NCBI GenBank assembly: GCA_016703745.1
Contig: JADJBK010000006.1
Location: forward strand, 1,302,001 to 1,366,000
Direction: 5' to 3'
DNA: 64,000 nucleotides
Source: Nitrosomonas sp.
Lineage (GTDB): Bacteria > Pseudomonadota > Gammaproteobacteria > Burkholderiales > Nitrosomonadaceae
The notes below the pieces were generated by a model. The model had not been told where the DNA came from and searched no databases. It saw nothing but the letters and a program-made list of their open reading frames with translations. Of this stretch, positions 34,446 to 43,111 are shown one piece after another; position 1 is the stretch's first letter; every line of letters starts with the position of its first letter. The position numbers and the translations under genes were made by a program.

Positions 34446-36260
34446 TCAGGCCGCTGTTCTTGAAGCCCGTTTACGTTCATGTTCCAGCAGAAAACGCTTA
34501 CGAATACGAATATTTTTAGGTGTAATTTCTACCAATTCATCATCGGCTATAAATTCAATGGCAGACTCAAGCGTTAATTCAATAGGTGGAATAAGCGCAA
34601 CCGCCTCATCGTGACCTGAAGCACGGATATTAGTCAGCTGCTTACCTTTAACTGGATTGACGATCAAATCATTATCACGGCTGTGTATGCCGATGACCAT
34701 GCCTTCGTAGAGGGGATCACCAGGCTTGACGATCATGCGGCCACGATCCTGGAGTTTCCACAAGGCATAAGCGACGGCTTCCCCGTGTTCAGCTGAAATC
34801 AAAACGCCATTTTTACGCGCCGCAATATCAGATCGAACAGGACCGTATTCATCAAAAACATGACTCATGATGCCGGTACCTCGCGTCATGGTCATGAATT
34901 CCGACTGGAAACCGATCAAGCCGCGCGCTGGAATGCGATAATCCAGACGCACCCGCCCACGGCCATCCGAAACCATATCCAATAAATCACCACGACGCGT
35001 ACCAAGCGCTTCCATAACCGCACCTTGATTCACCTCATCCATATCAACGCTCAGAGCCTCAAATGGCTCACACTTGACACCATCAATTTCGCGTATGACC
35101 ACGCGAGGACGGGAGACTGCCAGCTCGTAACCTTCACGTCGCATGTTTTCAAGCAAAATCGTTAAATGCAGCTCACCCCGCCCAGAAACCAGAAAAGAAT
35201 CCGTATCAGCTGTTTCTTCAAGGCGCAGAGCCACGTTGGTAAGCAGTTCTTTCTCAAGACGTTCCCGCAATTGACGACTGGTCACAAACTTGCCTTCTTT
35301 ACCTGCAAAAGGTGATGTGTTGACCTGAAAATTCATCGATAGTGTTGGCTCATCGACAACCGGCATGGGCAACGCTTCCGGATGGCCGATATCCGTTAAG
35401 GTGGTGCCGATCCCGATCTCCTCGATGCCACTTACCAGTACGATATCCCCGGCAGTAGCCTCGCTTAGCTGCACACGATCCAGCCCCTGAAAACCGGATA
35501 CCTGGTTAACACGCGCTTTTTTTGCTGGCTTGTCGCCAGTAATAACCATGACATCCTGCCCGGGTTTCAGACGTCCGCGATTGATGCGGCCAATCCCGAG
35601 ACGCCCGACAAAGCTTGAATAATCGAGTGCGGTAATCTGGAATTGCAGCGGTTCATCTGGATTTCCTGTCGGGGCGGGAACATATTTGAGAATCGTATCA
35701 AACAGAGGACGCATGTCCTTGCCGGGTTGCGCTGGATCCAACGAAGCATATCCATTGAGCGCAGAAGCGTAAACAACTGGGAAATCAAGCTGTTTCTCGG
35801 TTGCGTTCAGCTTGTCAAACAAATCGAAGGTATGATTGACTACCCAATCAGGCCGCGCACCGGGGCGATCGATCTTGTTTACGACCACAATCGGGTGCAA
35901 GCCGAGCGCCAGCGCCTTGCGGGTAACAAAGCGGGTTTGCGGCATAGGACCTTCGACCGCATCCACCAGCAGTAATACGCCATTGACCATGGATAACACA
36001 CGCTCGACCTCACCGCCAAAATCAGCATGGCCAGGGGTATCGATGATGTTGATATGCACACCTTCGTAATCAATGGCACAATTCTTGGAGAAGATGGTGA
36101 TGCCACGCTCCCGCTCAATATCGTTGGAATCCATCACACGTTCAGCGATGGTCTGGTGCGCCGAAAAAGTGCCAGCCTGATGCAGTAACTTATCAACCAT
36201 CGTGGTCTTGCCATGGTCAACGTGGGCGATAATAGCGATATTACGGAGTGCGCGTGTCAT
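34446..36260 (-). CDS. typA: Translational GTPase TypA/BipA
   Basis: TypA is an EF-G-like ribosome-associated GTPase needed for ribosome assembly and stress growth. The 604 residues from MTRALRNIAIIAHVDHGKTT show G1 AHVDHGKTT at ~11-19, G3 DTPGHADFGG, G4 NKIDRPGARP, then domain II, the EF-G-like domains III and V, and the BipA-specific C-terminal domain (EFMTMTRGTGIMSHVFDEYG). An upstream in-frame start 11 codons earlier lacks family support. It diverges from ribE. Confidence 0.95.
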   Translation of the reverse strand: MTRALRNIAIIAHVDHGKTTMVDKLLHQAGTFSAHQTIAERVMDSNDIERERGITIFSKNCAIDYEGVHINIIDTPGHADFGGEVERVLSMVNGVLLLVDAVEGPMPQTRFVTRKALALGLHPIVVVNKIDRPGARPDWVVNHTFDLFDKLNATEKQLDFPVVYASALNGYASLDPAQPGKDMRPLFDTILKYVPAPTGNPDEPLQFQITALDYSSFVGRLGIGRINRGRLKPGQDVMVITGDKPAKKARVNQVSGFQGLDRVQLSEATAGDIVLVSGIEEIGIGTTLTDIGHPEALPMPVVDEPTLSMNFQVNTSPFAGKEGKFVTSRQLRERLEKELLTNVALRLEETADTDSFLVSGRGELHLTILLENMRREGYELAVSRPRVVIREIDGVKCEPFEALSVDMDEVNQGAVMEALGTRRGDLLDMVSDGRGRVRLDYRIPARGLIGFQSEFMTMTRGTGIMSHVFDEYGPVRSDIAARKNGVLISAEHGEAVAYALWKLQDRGRMIVKPGDPLYEGMVIGIHSRDNDLIVNPVKGKQLTNIRASGHDEAVALIPPIELTLESAIEFIADDELVEITPKNIRIRKRFLLEHERKRASRTAA

Positions 36261-36402
36261 AATAAACCGATCCTTGGGAAACAAATTCTGCAACTAAATG
36301 AAAACGGTCGATTATACCAGTGTATCTGGCTTACCGCAGTTATCTGTCTGATTTATCAGATTGATGATCCGCATGGTTTTTAAAAATTACAGGTAATTTT
36401 GA

Positions 36403-36996
36403 ATGTTTACCGGCATTGTAAAAACAGTTGGCAACATAGAGCATATTGATCAATGCGAGGGTATTTTACGGATACGCATTCATCCGGGTGCAATCGACTG
36501 GCGGGAGGTTACCGTGGGGGACAGTATCGCGGTCAATGGCATTTGCCTGACGGTGATGACGATTGACGATAACAGATTTTTATTTGAGGTCTCCGGTGAA
36601 ACACTGGCGTGCACACATGGCCTGGATAAAGTCGGCAATCAAGTCAATCTTGAGCCGGCCCTGCGTTTATCCGACCGGCTTGATGGCCATCTGGTCAGCG
36701 GACATGTTGATGGCGTAGGTACGGTTAAGGAAATCAGCCCGCAAAAAGATCGCTGTGGTGTGGTCATACAAACGCCAGACGCCTTACTTAAATACATTGC
36801 GCCAAAAGGGTCGATTACGGTTGATGGTGTCAGCCTGACAGTTAACCGGGTCGAAGGAAATAGCTTTGAAGTAAATCTGGTGCCCTATACACTGCAACAC
36901 ACTAATTTTAGTTTTTTAAAACCAGGGGGGAAAGTGAATCTGGAAACCGATATGATCGCCCGATACGTCGCTCGCTTATTAAACCATGCAGGATAA
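36403..36996 (+). CDS. ribE: Riboflavin synthase, alpha subunit
   Basis: RibE converts two 6,7-dimethyl-8-ribityllumazine molecules to riboflavin plus a pyrimidine. The 197 residues form two lumazine-binding barrels in tandem. Each has a G-I-V/SLTV pattern: MFTGIVKTVG with SIAVNGICLTV, and HVDGVG with SITVDGVSLTVN. Both copies are needed for the trimer. It starts the riboflavin run, with ribBA six bases downstream. I see no FMN riboswitch in the 142 bases before it. Confidence 0.95.
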   Translation: MFTGIVKTVGNIEHIDQCEGILRIRIHPGAIDWREVTVGDSIAVNGICLTVMTIDDNRFLFEVSGETLACTHGLDKVGNQVNLEPALRLSDRLDGHLVSGHVDGVGTVKEISPQKDRCGVVIQTPDALLKYIAPKGSITVDGVSLTVNRVEGNSFEVNLVPYTLQHTNFSFLKPGGKVNLETDMIARYVARLLNHAG

Positions 36997-37002
36997 CGAA
37001 AC

Positions 37003-38112
37003 ATGAAGCCGGTGGTAAGTTCAATTGAAGAAATTCTGGCCGATTTCAAGGCCGGGAAAATGGTCATTCTGGTGGATGAGGAAGATCGTGAGAATGAGGG
37101 TGATCTGGTTCTGGCAGCGGATTTTGTCACGCCAGAGGCAATCAATTTCATGGCGAAACATGGCAGGGGGCTAATTTGTCTGACGCTGACGGAAGCACGC
37201 TGTCATCAGCTCAAGCTGCCGATGATGGTGGATGCTAACCATTCACCACTGGGAACCAATTTCACCGTTTCCATTGAGGCCAGAAGTGGCGTAACAACCG
37301 GCATTTCGGCAGCTGATCGCTCTCGCACCATTCAGGCTGCGATAAAGGCAGATGCCCGGCCGGAAGATCTAGTTCAGCCGGGTCATATTTTTCCACTCAA
37401 AGCACAACAAGGCGGGGTGCTGGTCCGTGCAGGCCATACCGAGGCGGGATGCGATCTGGCGCGACTGGATGGCCTGACGGAAGCAGCGGTCATCTGCGAA
37501 ATTCTCAAAGATGATGGCGAGATGGCACGCTTACCCGACTTGATCGATTTTGCAGCCAGGCATCAGCTCAAAATTGGCACTATCGCCGATCTAATTCAGT
37601 ATCGCAGCCGTACTGAGCGCCTGGTTACCAGGGCATCTGAAAGTAAACTACAAACCGTACACGGGGAATTTAGCCTGGTTGTTTACCACGACAAAATATC
37701 AGGGGTGATGCATCTCGCGCTGGTAAAGGGCGAGATGGATGCAGACTCAGAAATTCTGGTTCGCGTTCATGAACCGGTTTCGATCATTGATATATTGGAA
37801 ATCGATGACTGCACCCATGCCTGGAGTATTCACAATGCTATGTCGCTGATTGCCAGGAAAGGTCAGGGGGTAATTGTGCTCCTTAACCGTAAAGATGACA
37901 TGCAGGCTCTGTTGGAGCGTATCATGCCGACACGGCCTTGTCTTGAGGACAAATCCAGACCCGATCTGCGCAATTATGGTATTGGGGCGCAAATTCTGCG
38001 GGATCTTGGCGTTCAGAAAATGCGCCTGCTGGCGACACCACGCAAAATGCCGAGCATGACAGGATTTGGTCTTGAAGTTACCGGCTATCTGGAATCCGAA
38101 TCAACCACCTAA
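37003..38112 (+). CDS. ribBA: RibBA-like: active DHBP synthase, degenerate GTP cyclohydrolase II half
   Basis: The N-terminal ~205 residues are 3,4-dihydroxy-2-butanone-4-phosphate synthase, which makes the four-carbon unit of riboflavin: DEEDRENEGDLVLAADF supplies the metal-binding acids, and HTEAGCDLARLDG is the second site. The rest resembles GTP cyclohydrolase II (YGIGAQILRDLGV...PRKMPSMTGFGLEVTGY), but the three-cysteine zinc cluster and the catalytic arginine region are missing. The second activity is therefore probably lost, a pattern known in betaproteobacterial RibB. Real RibA must be encoded elsewhere. Confidence 0.9.
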   Translation: MKPVVSSIEEILADFKAGKMVILVDEEDRENEGDLVLAADFVTPEAINFMAKHGRGLICLTLTEARCHQLKLPMMVDANHSPLGTNFTVSIEARSGVTTGISAADRSRTIQAAIKADARPEDLVQPGHIFPLKAQQGGVLVRAGHTEAGCDLARLDGLTEAAVICEILKDDGEMARLPDLIDFAARHQLKIGTIADLIQYRSRTERLVTRASESKLQTVHGEFSLVVYHDKISGVMHLALVKGEMDADSEILVRVHEPVSIIDILEIDDCTHAWSIHNAMSLIARKGQGVIVLLNRKDDMQALLERIMPTRPCLEDKSRPDLRNYGIGAQILRDLGVQKMRLLATPRKMPSMTGFGLEVTGYLESESTT

Positions 38113-38153
38113 ACCAAACGTATTTTTTAGAAACTTATAAAAAGGAATTAACC

Positions 38154-38648
38154 ATGGCCTACTATGACAACATCCCAGAGCTTGAAACTGAACTTGACGG
38201 CAGAGGACTCAGCATAGGTATTGTCATGAGCCGGTTCAATCTTGATATTGCAGAAGGCTTACTCAGCGCCTGTACCGCCGAACTGATCAAATTGGGTGTA
38301 AATGAGTCCGACATGATGCTTGTGACCGTGCCCGGAGCACTGGAAGCCCCACCAGCGTTGCAGAAGCTTGCGATAACCGATCGGTTTGATGCGTTGATTG
38401 CGCTCGGAGCGGTTATTCGCGGAGAGACCTATCATTTCGAGATAGTTGCCAATGAATCTGCACGCGGGCTGATGATAGTGGGGCTGGACTACGATATTCC
38501 GATTGCGAACGGTATCCTCACAACCAGCACGGATGACGAGGCCATTGCGCGGATGACCCAGAAAGGTACCGAAGTCGCACGGGTTGCAGTGGAAATGGCG
38601 ATCACAATTTCCAAACTCGACGACATTAATATTGACGATCAGGAATGA
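38154..38648 (+). CDS. ribH: 6,7-dimethyl-8-ribityllumazine synthase
   Basis: RibH condenses the DHBP product with the pyrimidine intermediate to give lumazine. The 164 residues contain SRFNLDIAEGLLSACTAEL, the VPGALEAPPALQKLA substrate loop, and ALGAVIRGETYHFEIV with the catalytic His. The length is standard for the icosahedral enzyme. The stop overlaps the nusB start (ATGA), as in many proteobacteria. Confidence 0.95.
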   Translation: MAYYDNIPELETELDGRGLSIGIVMSRFNLDIAEGLLSACTAELIKLGVNESDMMLVTVPGALEAPPALQKLAITDRFDALIALGAVIRGETYHFEIVANESARGLMIVGLDYDIPIANGILTTSTDDEAIARMTQKGTEVARVAVEMAITISKLDDINIDDQE

Positions 38649-39133
38649 CGCAATCCACTCTCGTTCCACCAGGAAAACCTGCACCCAAATTCAAGAATCG
38701 TCGCCGTCTGTCGCGGGAACTGGCGTTGCAGGGAATTTACCAGTGGCGTCAGGCACAAGGTGAGTCGCGTGACATCATTGCACAGTTACATGAAACCAAA
38801 ATTTTTGTCCGTGCTGATAAAGCCTATTTTGAGGATTTATTAAACGGGGCATTGCGGCATGCCTTGGAGCTGCAAACTCATATTCAGCCCTATCTGGATC
38901 GTCAGTTGACTGAGCTCAGCCCAGTCGAATATTCAATTCTATTACTAGGCGCTTACGAACTCGCACACCACCCGGAAATTCCCTATCGCGCCATCATTAA
39001 TGAAGCTATTGAACTGGCCAAAAGCTACGGTGGCACCGATGGCCATCGCTACGTCAACGGGGTGATGGACAAACTGGCAGCAGCACTGCGCACAACTGAA
39101 ATCGGCATGCTGGCATCCGCCAGCAGAGAATAA
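38645..39133 (+). CDS. nusB: Transcription antitermination factor NusB
   Basis: NusB with NusE binds BoxA in rRNA leaders and keeps polymerase processive. The 162 residues have the basic N-terminus RRRLSRELALQGIYQWR, then the all-helical core with SPVEYSILLLGAYEL and PYRAIINEAIELAKSYGG, a signature of the family. The overlap with ribH indicates translational coupling. Confidence 0.94.
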   Translation: MTQSTLVPPGKPAPKFKNRRRLSRELALQGIYQWRQAQGESRDIIAQLHETKIFVRADKAYFEDLLNGALRHALELQTHIQPYLDRQLTELSPVEYSILLLGAYELAHHPEIPYRAIINEAIELAKSYGGTDGHRYVNGVMDKLAAALRTTEIGMLASASRE

Positions 39134-39168
39134 ATACCTGGCCAAACTTATTTCGCATTCATCTCTCC

Positions 39169-40152
39169 ATGAATTCCGAGTTCGATATTATTCGCCGTTA
39201 CTTTACGCGCCCATCCAGGCTGGCACTGTTGGGTGTGGGTGATGATGCAGCAATCATTGCCTGCCATAGCGGGATGGATCTGGTGGTTTCCGCAGATACC
39301 CTGGTAGCAGATCACCATTTTTTTGCACAAACCGACCCCGGTAATCTAGGGCATAAATCGCTTGCCGTGAATCTGTCAGATATGGCAGCAATGGGCGCAA
39401 CGCCCCGCTGGGTGCTGCTGTCGTTAACGATGCCGCAGGAGTTGGGACAGAATGATGCCTGGTTGAGCGCTTTTTCCAGCGGGTTCTTCGCACTTGCCGA
39501 TCAGTTTGAAGTAGAACTGATCGGCGGTGATACCACCTGTGGACCGCTAAATATCGGGGTACAGATCATGGGTGAAGTCCAGCATGGCATGGCATTGAAA
39601 CGCAGCACCGCAGCACCCGGAGACGATATCTGGGTTTCTGGTGAACTGGGTGATGCCGCGATGGCACTGGGCTATCTGCGACGCAAAGTCGTACTGACAC
39701 CACAGGAAGCGCAAACCTGCTTAAACCGGCTGAACCAACCCGTTCCCCGTGTTGGTCTCGGTCAACAGCTACAGGAGCGGGCAAGCAGCGCCATTGATAT
39801 TTCCGATGGGTTACTCGCCGATCTTGGCCATATCCTCAAATCCTCGGGTGTCGGTGCAACGATTGATTTTGAACGTATCCCCTGCAGTAACGCACTAAGA
39901 AAAAAATTAACACCGGGACATCTTGAATGCAAGCTTGCTGTGGATTGTCTGCTGGCAGGCGGAGACGATTATGAATTATGTTTTACCGCAGCAGCAAACA
40001 ACCATGAAACACTCCTGCAGCTATCACAACGGAGCAACATCCAGTTGACCTGTATCGGTAAAATTGTTGCGGGTAATGGCCTGATCGTATCAACTGCAAC
40101 CGGCATTCCCGTCTATCACGAGAGAAAAGGCCATGATCACTTCCTTGCCTGA
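39169..40152 (+). CDS. thiL: Thiamine-monophosphate kinase
   Basis: ThiL phosphorylates thiamine phosphate to thiamine pyrophosphate, the last step of the pathway. The 327 residues show LGVGDDAAIIACHSGMDLVV, the magnesium-binding GHKSLAVNLSDMAAMGA, GGDTTCGPL and AIDISDGLLADLGHI. The gene overlaps pgpA by 20 bases. Other thiamine genes of this window (thiD, thiE) are 20 kb away. Confidence 0.94.
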   Translation: MNSEFDIIRRYFTRPSRLALLGVGDDAAIIACHSGMDLVVSADTLVADHHFFAQTDPGNLGHKSLAVNLSDMAAMGATPRWVLLSLTMPQELGQNDAWLSAFSSGFFALADQFEVELIGGDTTCGPLNIGVQIMGEVQHGMALKRSTAAPGDDIWVSGELGDAAMALGYLRRKVVLTPQEAQTCLNRLNQPVPRVGLGQQLQERASSAIDISDGLLADLGHILKSSGVGATIDFERIPCSNALRKKLTPGHLECKLAVDCLLAGGDDYELCFTAAANNHETLLQLSQRSNIQLTCIGKIVAGNGLIVSTATGIPVYHERKGHDHFLA

Positions 40153-40675
40153 AAATTACTCACCGGAATACCCGCGCAAAAGGCAGCCGGATATTACTTT
40201 TGTGCATATTCGGCTGGCTCATTTCATTGCCATGGGTGCCGGCATCGGACTGGTTCGTTACGCACCGGGCACGTTTGGTACGCTTGCTGCCTTTCCTCTG
40301 TACTGGTTTCTAAATCACTGGCTGGATACCTTCTCGCTGTTACTCGTTATCGACGTATTTTTCATACTGGGGATCTGGGCCTGCGCCGTCACAGGCCGCG
40401 CACTCAACGTGCCTGATCATTCGGGAATAATATGGGATGAAATTGTAGCCTTCATGCTGGTACTCTTCTTCATTCCAGATGAATGGCAATGGCAACTCGC
40501 TGCATTTCTATTATTTCGTTTTTTTGACATTGTGAAACCCGCACCGATCAATCACTATGATCAACAGCTAAAAGGGGGATTTGGCGTTATGTTTGATGAT
40601 CTGCTAGCAGCGTTTTACACGCTGCTGTGTTTAGCTGGCTGGAAATCAATGGTGTTATTTGAGAGCTATTTCTAA
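40133..40675 (+). CDS. pgpA: Phosphatidylglycerophosphatase A
   Basis: PgpA removes the phosphate from phosphatidylglycerol phosphate in the inner membrane. The 180 residues contain GIGLVRYAPGTFGTLAAFPL near the N-terminus, HSGIIWDEIVAF with acidic metal ligands, and FRFFDIVKPAPINHYDQQLK, all typical. Four hydrophobic segments are seen. The start inside thiL gives a slightly long polar leader; an internal start is possible. Confidence 0.92.
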   Translation: MITSLPENYSPEYPRKRQPDITFVHIRLAHFIAMGAGIGLVRYAPGTFGTLAAFPLYWFLNHWLDTFSLLLVIDVFFILGIWACAVTGRALNVPDHSGIIWDEIVAFMLVLFFIPDEWQWQLAAFLLFRFFDIVKPAPINHYDQQLKGGFGVMFDDLLAAFYTLLCLAGWKSMVLFESYF

Positions 40676-40687
40676 GCTTTTTCCGGC

Positions 40688-41215
40688 ATGCTAAAAACCA
40701 GTGATAAACAGCTGCTCGTTCTAGCACAACAGGTAGGGGTGCTGCTCAAGCAAAACGAGTTAACGCTCGCTACAGCAGAATCCTGCACCGGCGGCTGGAT
40801 CGGACAGGTTATTACTGCCGTACCCGGCAGTTCCAACTGGTTCGACCGAGGCTTTATCACCTACAATAATCTTGCTAAACAGCAGATGCTATCGGTCACG
40901 TCTACCATATTGACACGTTTTGGCGCCGTCTCCGAACAAACTGCGCGTGCAATGGCACATGGCGCGATCAAAATGAGCGAAGCTCAGATAGCTGTTGCGG
41001 TTACGGGTATCGCTGGCCCGGAAAGTGGAACAGTAAACAAATCGGTTGGAACGGTTTGTTTCGCCTGGTTGATCATCCAGCAGGAAAATCAGTCAACCAG
41101 TAGTCGCACCTGCTTGTTCAATGGTGACCGGGAAGCAATCAGGCGTCAGGCAGTAGCAACCGCACTACAAGGCCTGCTGGATTTGCTGCAAAACCCTGGA
41201 CCCCGTTATGCATGA
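40688..41215 (+). CDS. pncC: Nicotinamide-nucleotide amidase PncC (CinA C-terminal domain)
   Basis: PncC deamidates nicotinamide mononucleotide for NAD recycling. The 175 residues match the free-standing CinA C-terminal domain: TLATAESCTGGWIGQVITAV, GSSNWFDRGFITYNN, and AVAVTGIAGPESG, followed by GTVCFAW. The N-terminal MoCF-like half of long CinA proteins is absent. It follows pgpA closely and precedes rnpB. Confidence 0.92.
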   Translation: MLKTSDKQLLVLAQQVGVLLKQNELTLATAESCTGGWIGQVITAVPGSSNWFDRGFITYNNLAKQQMLSVTSTILTRFGAVSEQTARAMAHGAIKMSEAQIAVAVTGIAGPESGTVNKSVGTVCFAWLIIQQENQSTSSRTCLFNGDREAIRRQAVATALQGLLDLLQNPGPRYA

Positions 41216-41256
41216 ATGCTTCCCTGGGGCAGACCCTGTTTTCGGGTAAAATGACC

Positions 41257-41568
41257 GGTGAAGCTGGCCAGACAGTCGCTGCCTGGCAACCCAGGGAGAG
41301 GAAAGTCCGGGCTCCACAGAGCAGGATGCCGGTTAATGGCCGGCCGCTATAAGTCGCAAGACCCAAGGCGAGGAACAGGGCCACAGAGACGAGCGTATTC
41401 AGTTACGGTGAAACGCGGTAACCTCCATCCGGAGCAAGACCAAATAGGCAGACAATGACGCTGCTCGCCGAGTCTGCGGGTAGGTTGCTTGAGCGGACAG
41501 GTAACTGTCCGCCTAGAGGAATGACTGTCCACGACAGAACCCGGCTTACCGGCCAGCTTCATTTTTTC
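41257..41568 (+). ncRNA. rnpB: RNase P RNA (M1 RNA, type A)
   Basis: This is the catalytic RNA that trims tRNA 5' leaders. The closing helix P1 is formed by GAAGCTGGCC (41260-41269) and GGCCAGCTTC (41551-41560). The conserved CR-I block GAGGAAAGTCCGGGCTCC, the AGGCGAGGAACAGGGCCACAGAGA-type region, GGTGAAACGCGGTAACC and the 3' conserved ACAGAACCCGGCTTA are all present. The closing helix followed by TTTTTT also works as terminator. A TAAAAT box at ~41246 may be its -10. Its protein partner rnpA is 3.5 kb away. Confidence 0.97.
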
Positions 41569-41696
41569 GCTTTACTCCCGACCAACGCCATCCTCCGGCC
41601 AATCACAATTCCCCAGACTTACTACTGAGGCGCACGGTCAGCAGAAATACCCGGATAAGATTGAATAGCCTCATGCGGAACGCTCAGGAAGCGCAT

Positions 41697-43067
41697 TTAT
41701 TTTCCGATGCAGAAGGCAGAGAAAATTTCACCAAGTAAATCATCTGCCGTAAATTCACCGGTAATAGTAGATAACGCCTGTTGAGCGAGACGCAGTTCTT
41801 CAGCGAGTAATTCAAGTGTATTGCCTTCGTCCAGCAGGTTAGTAGCGGTTTGCAGATGCCGACTGGCGTTGACCAATGCCTGTAAATGCCTTTGCCGTGC
41901 CATGTAGAGCCCTTCACCGGCAACATTGCCTTGCCAACCGATTGTCTGGAGTAATGCGTCTGTCAGCAGATCAACGCCTTCACCATTTTTAGCCGACAAG
42001 TGGATGACTAGCCCATATTCATTTTCAGCCGCACGAGGAGTTTCGGCTGTTAAATCAATTTTATTGTAAATCATCAATACCGGCAGCTCCTGCGGAAGCT
42101 CAGCCAGAATATTTCGCTCTGCTGCAGTTATTCCCTGACGGCTGTCCAGCACCAACAACACGAGCCCCGCCTGCCTCGCTGCCGCATGGGTACGGGCAAT
42201 CCCTTGTTGCTCAATGATATCACTGGTTTCTCTGAGGCCAGCGGTATCAACCAGATGCAGCGGGATTCCTTTAATTTCAATCGATTGGCGAATGGTATCA
42301 CGTGTGGTGCCGGGAAATTCGGTCACAATGGCGACATCCTCACGTGCCAGTTGATTCAGCAAGCTGGATTTGCCAACATTGGGCTGACCGACCAGCACGA
42401 TATTGATACCAGACTGCAATAACGCGCCCTGGCGGGATGCGATCAATACACGCGCCAGCTGTTGTTGAATAGCCTGTAATTGTTCCCTGGCCTGCGCAGA
42501 CTGCAAAAAATCCAGCTCTTCTTCGGGAAAATCGAGTGTCGCTTCCACCAGAACTCGCAGCGCAGTCAGCGCTTGCACCAATTGGGCAATAGTTGCTGAA
42601 AATTCCCCATTCAGGGAACGTATCGCACAGCGAGCGGCATCAACAGTGCTGGCTTCGATCAGATCAGCTACACTTTCCGCCTGCAGTAGATCGATTTTGT
42701 CGGCTAGAAAAGCGCGCAATGTAAATTCTCCAGGCTCAGCAAGACGCGCACCAAGCTGCAGACAGCGTGTTAACAGGAGATTCATAATGACCGGCCCGCC
42801 ATGCCCCTGGAGTTCGAGCACATCTTCGCCCGTATAGGAGTGTGGAGCGGGAAAATACAGCAGAATTCCCTGGTCAAGCACTTGTCCGTCTTCGTCAAGA
42901 AAACTTCCAAACTCTGCACGGCGTGGTTCTGGCAGTTTCCCCAGGATAGCTTTCGCCAGTGGCTGCAGATTTTTCCCGGAAATACGGATAATGCCAACAC
43001 CGCCCCTACCAGGCGGAGTGGCAATTGCTGCAATGATGTCCTGATTGTTCGAACAGTTAGCAGGCAT
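41697..43067 (-). CDS. mnmE: tRNA modification GTPase MnmE (TrmE)
   Basis: MnmE with MnmG adds the cmnm5 group to wobble U34 of tRNAs. The 456 residues comprise an N-terminal folate-binding domain (DIIAAIATPPGRGGVGIIRI), a helical domain interrupted by the G domain with P-loop GQPNVGKSSLLNQ and DTAGLRETSD, and the C-terminal CIGK with the catalytic cysteine. I start at MPANCSNNQDI; a further upstream start adds 10 residues without family support. It is downstream of yidC on the same strand. Confidence 0.95.
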   Translation of the reverse strand: MPANCSNNQDIIAAIATPPGRGGVGIIRISGKNLQPLAKAILGKLPEPRRAEFGSFLDEDGQVLDQGILLYFPAPHSYTGEDVLELQGHGGPVIMNLLLTRCLQLGARLAEPGEFTLRAFLADKIDLLQAESVADLIEASTVDAARCAIRSLNGEFSATIAQLVQALTALRVLVEATLDFPEEELDFLQSAQAREQLQAIQQQLARVLIASRQGALLQSGINIVLVGQPNVGKSSLLNQLAREDVAIVTEFPGTTRDTIRQSIEIKGIPLHLVDTAGLRETSDIIEQQGIARTHAAARQAGLVLLVLDSRQGITAAERNILAELPQELPVLMIYNKIDLTAETPRAAENEYGLVIHLSAKNGEGVDLLTDALLQTIGWQGNVAGEGLYMARQRHLQALVNASRHLQTATNLLDEGNTLELLAEELRLAQQALSTITGEFTADDLLGEIFSAFCIGK

Positions 43068-43111
43068 AGATAGACTACCTGCCAGAGTCCACGACAATCA
43101 GGCGGAATTGA

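Noticed and set aside
36261..36402. FMN riboswitch before ribE, and TPP riboswitch before thiD
   Set aside because: Neither the 142-base nor the 57-base spacer contains the conserved core motifs of these riboswitches.
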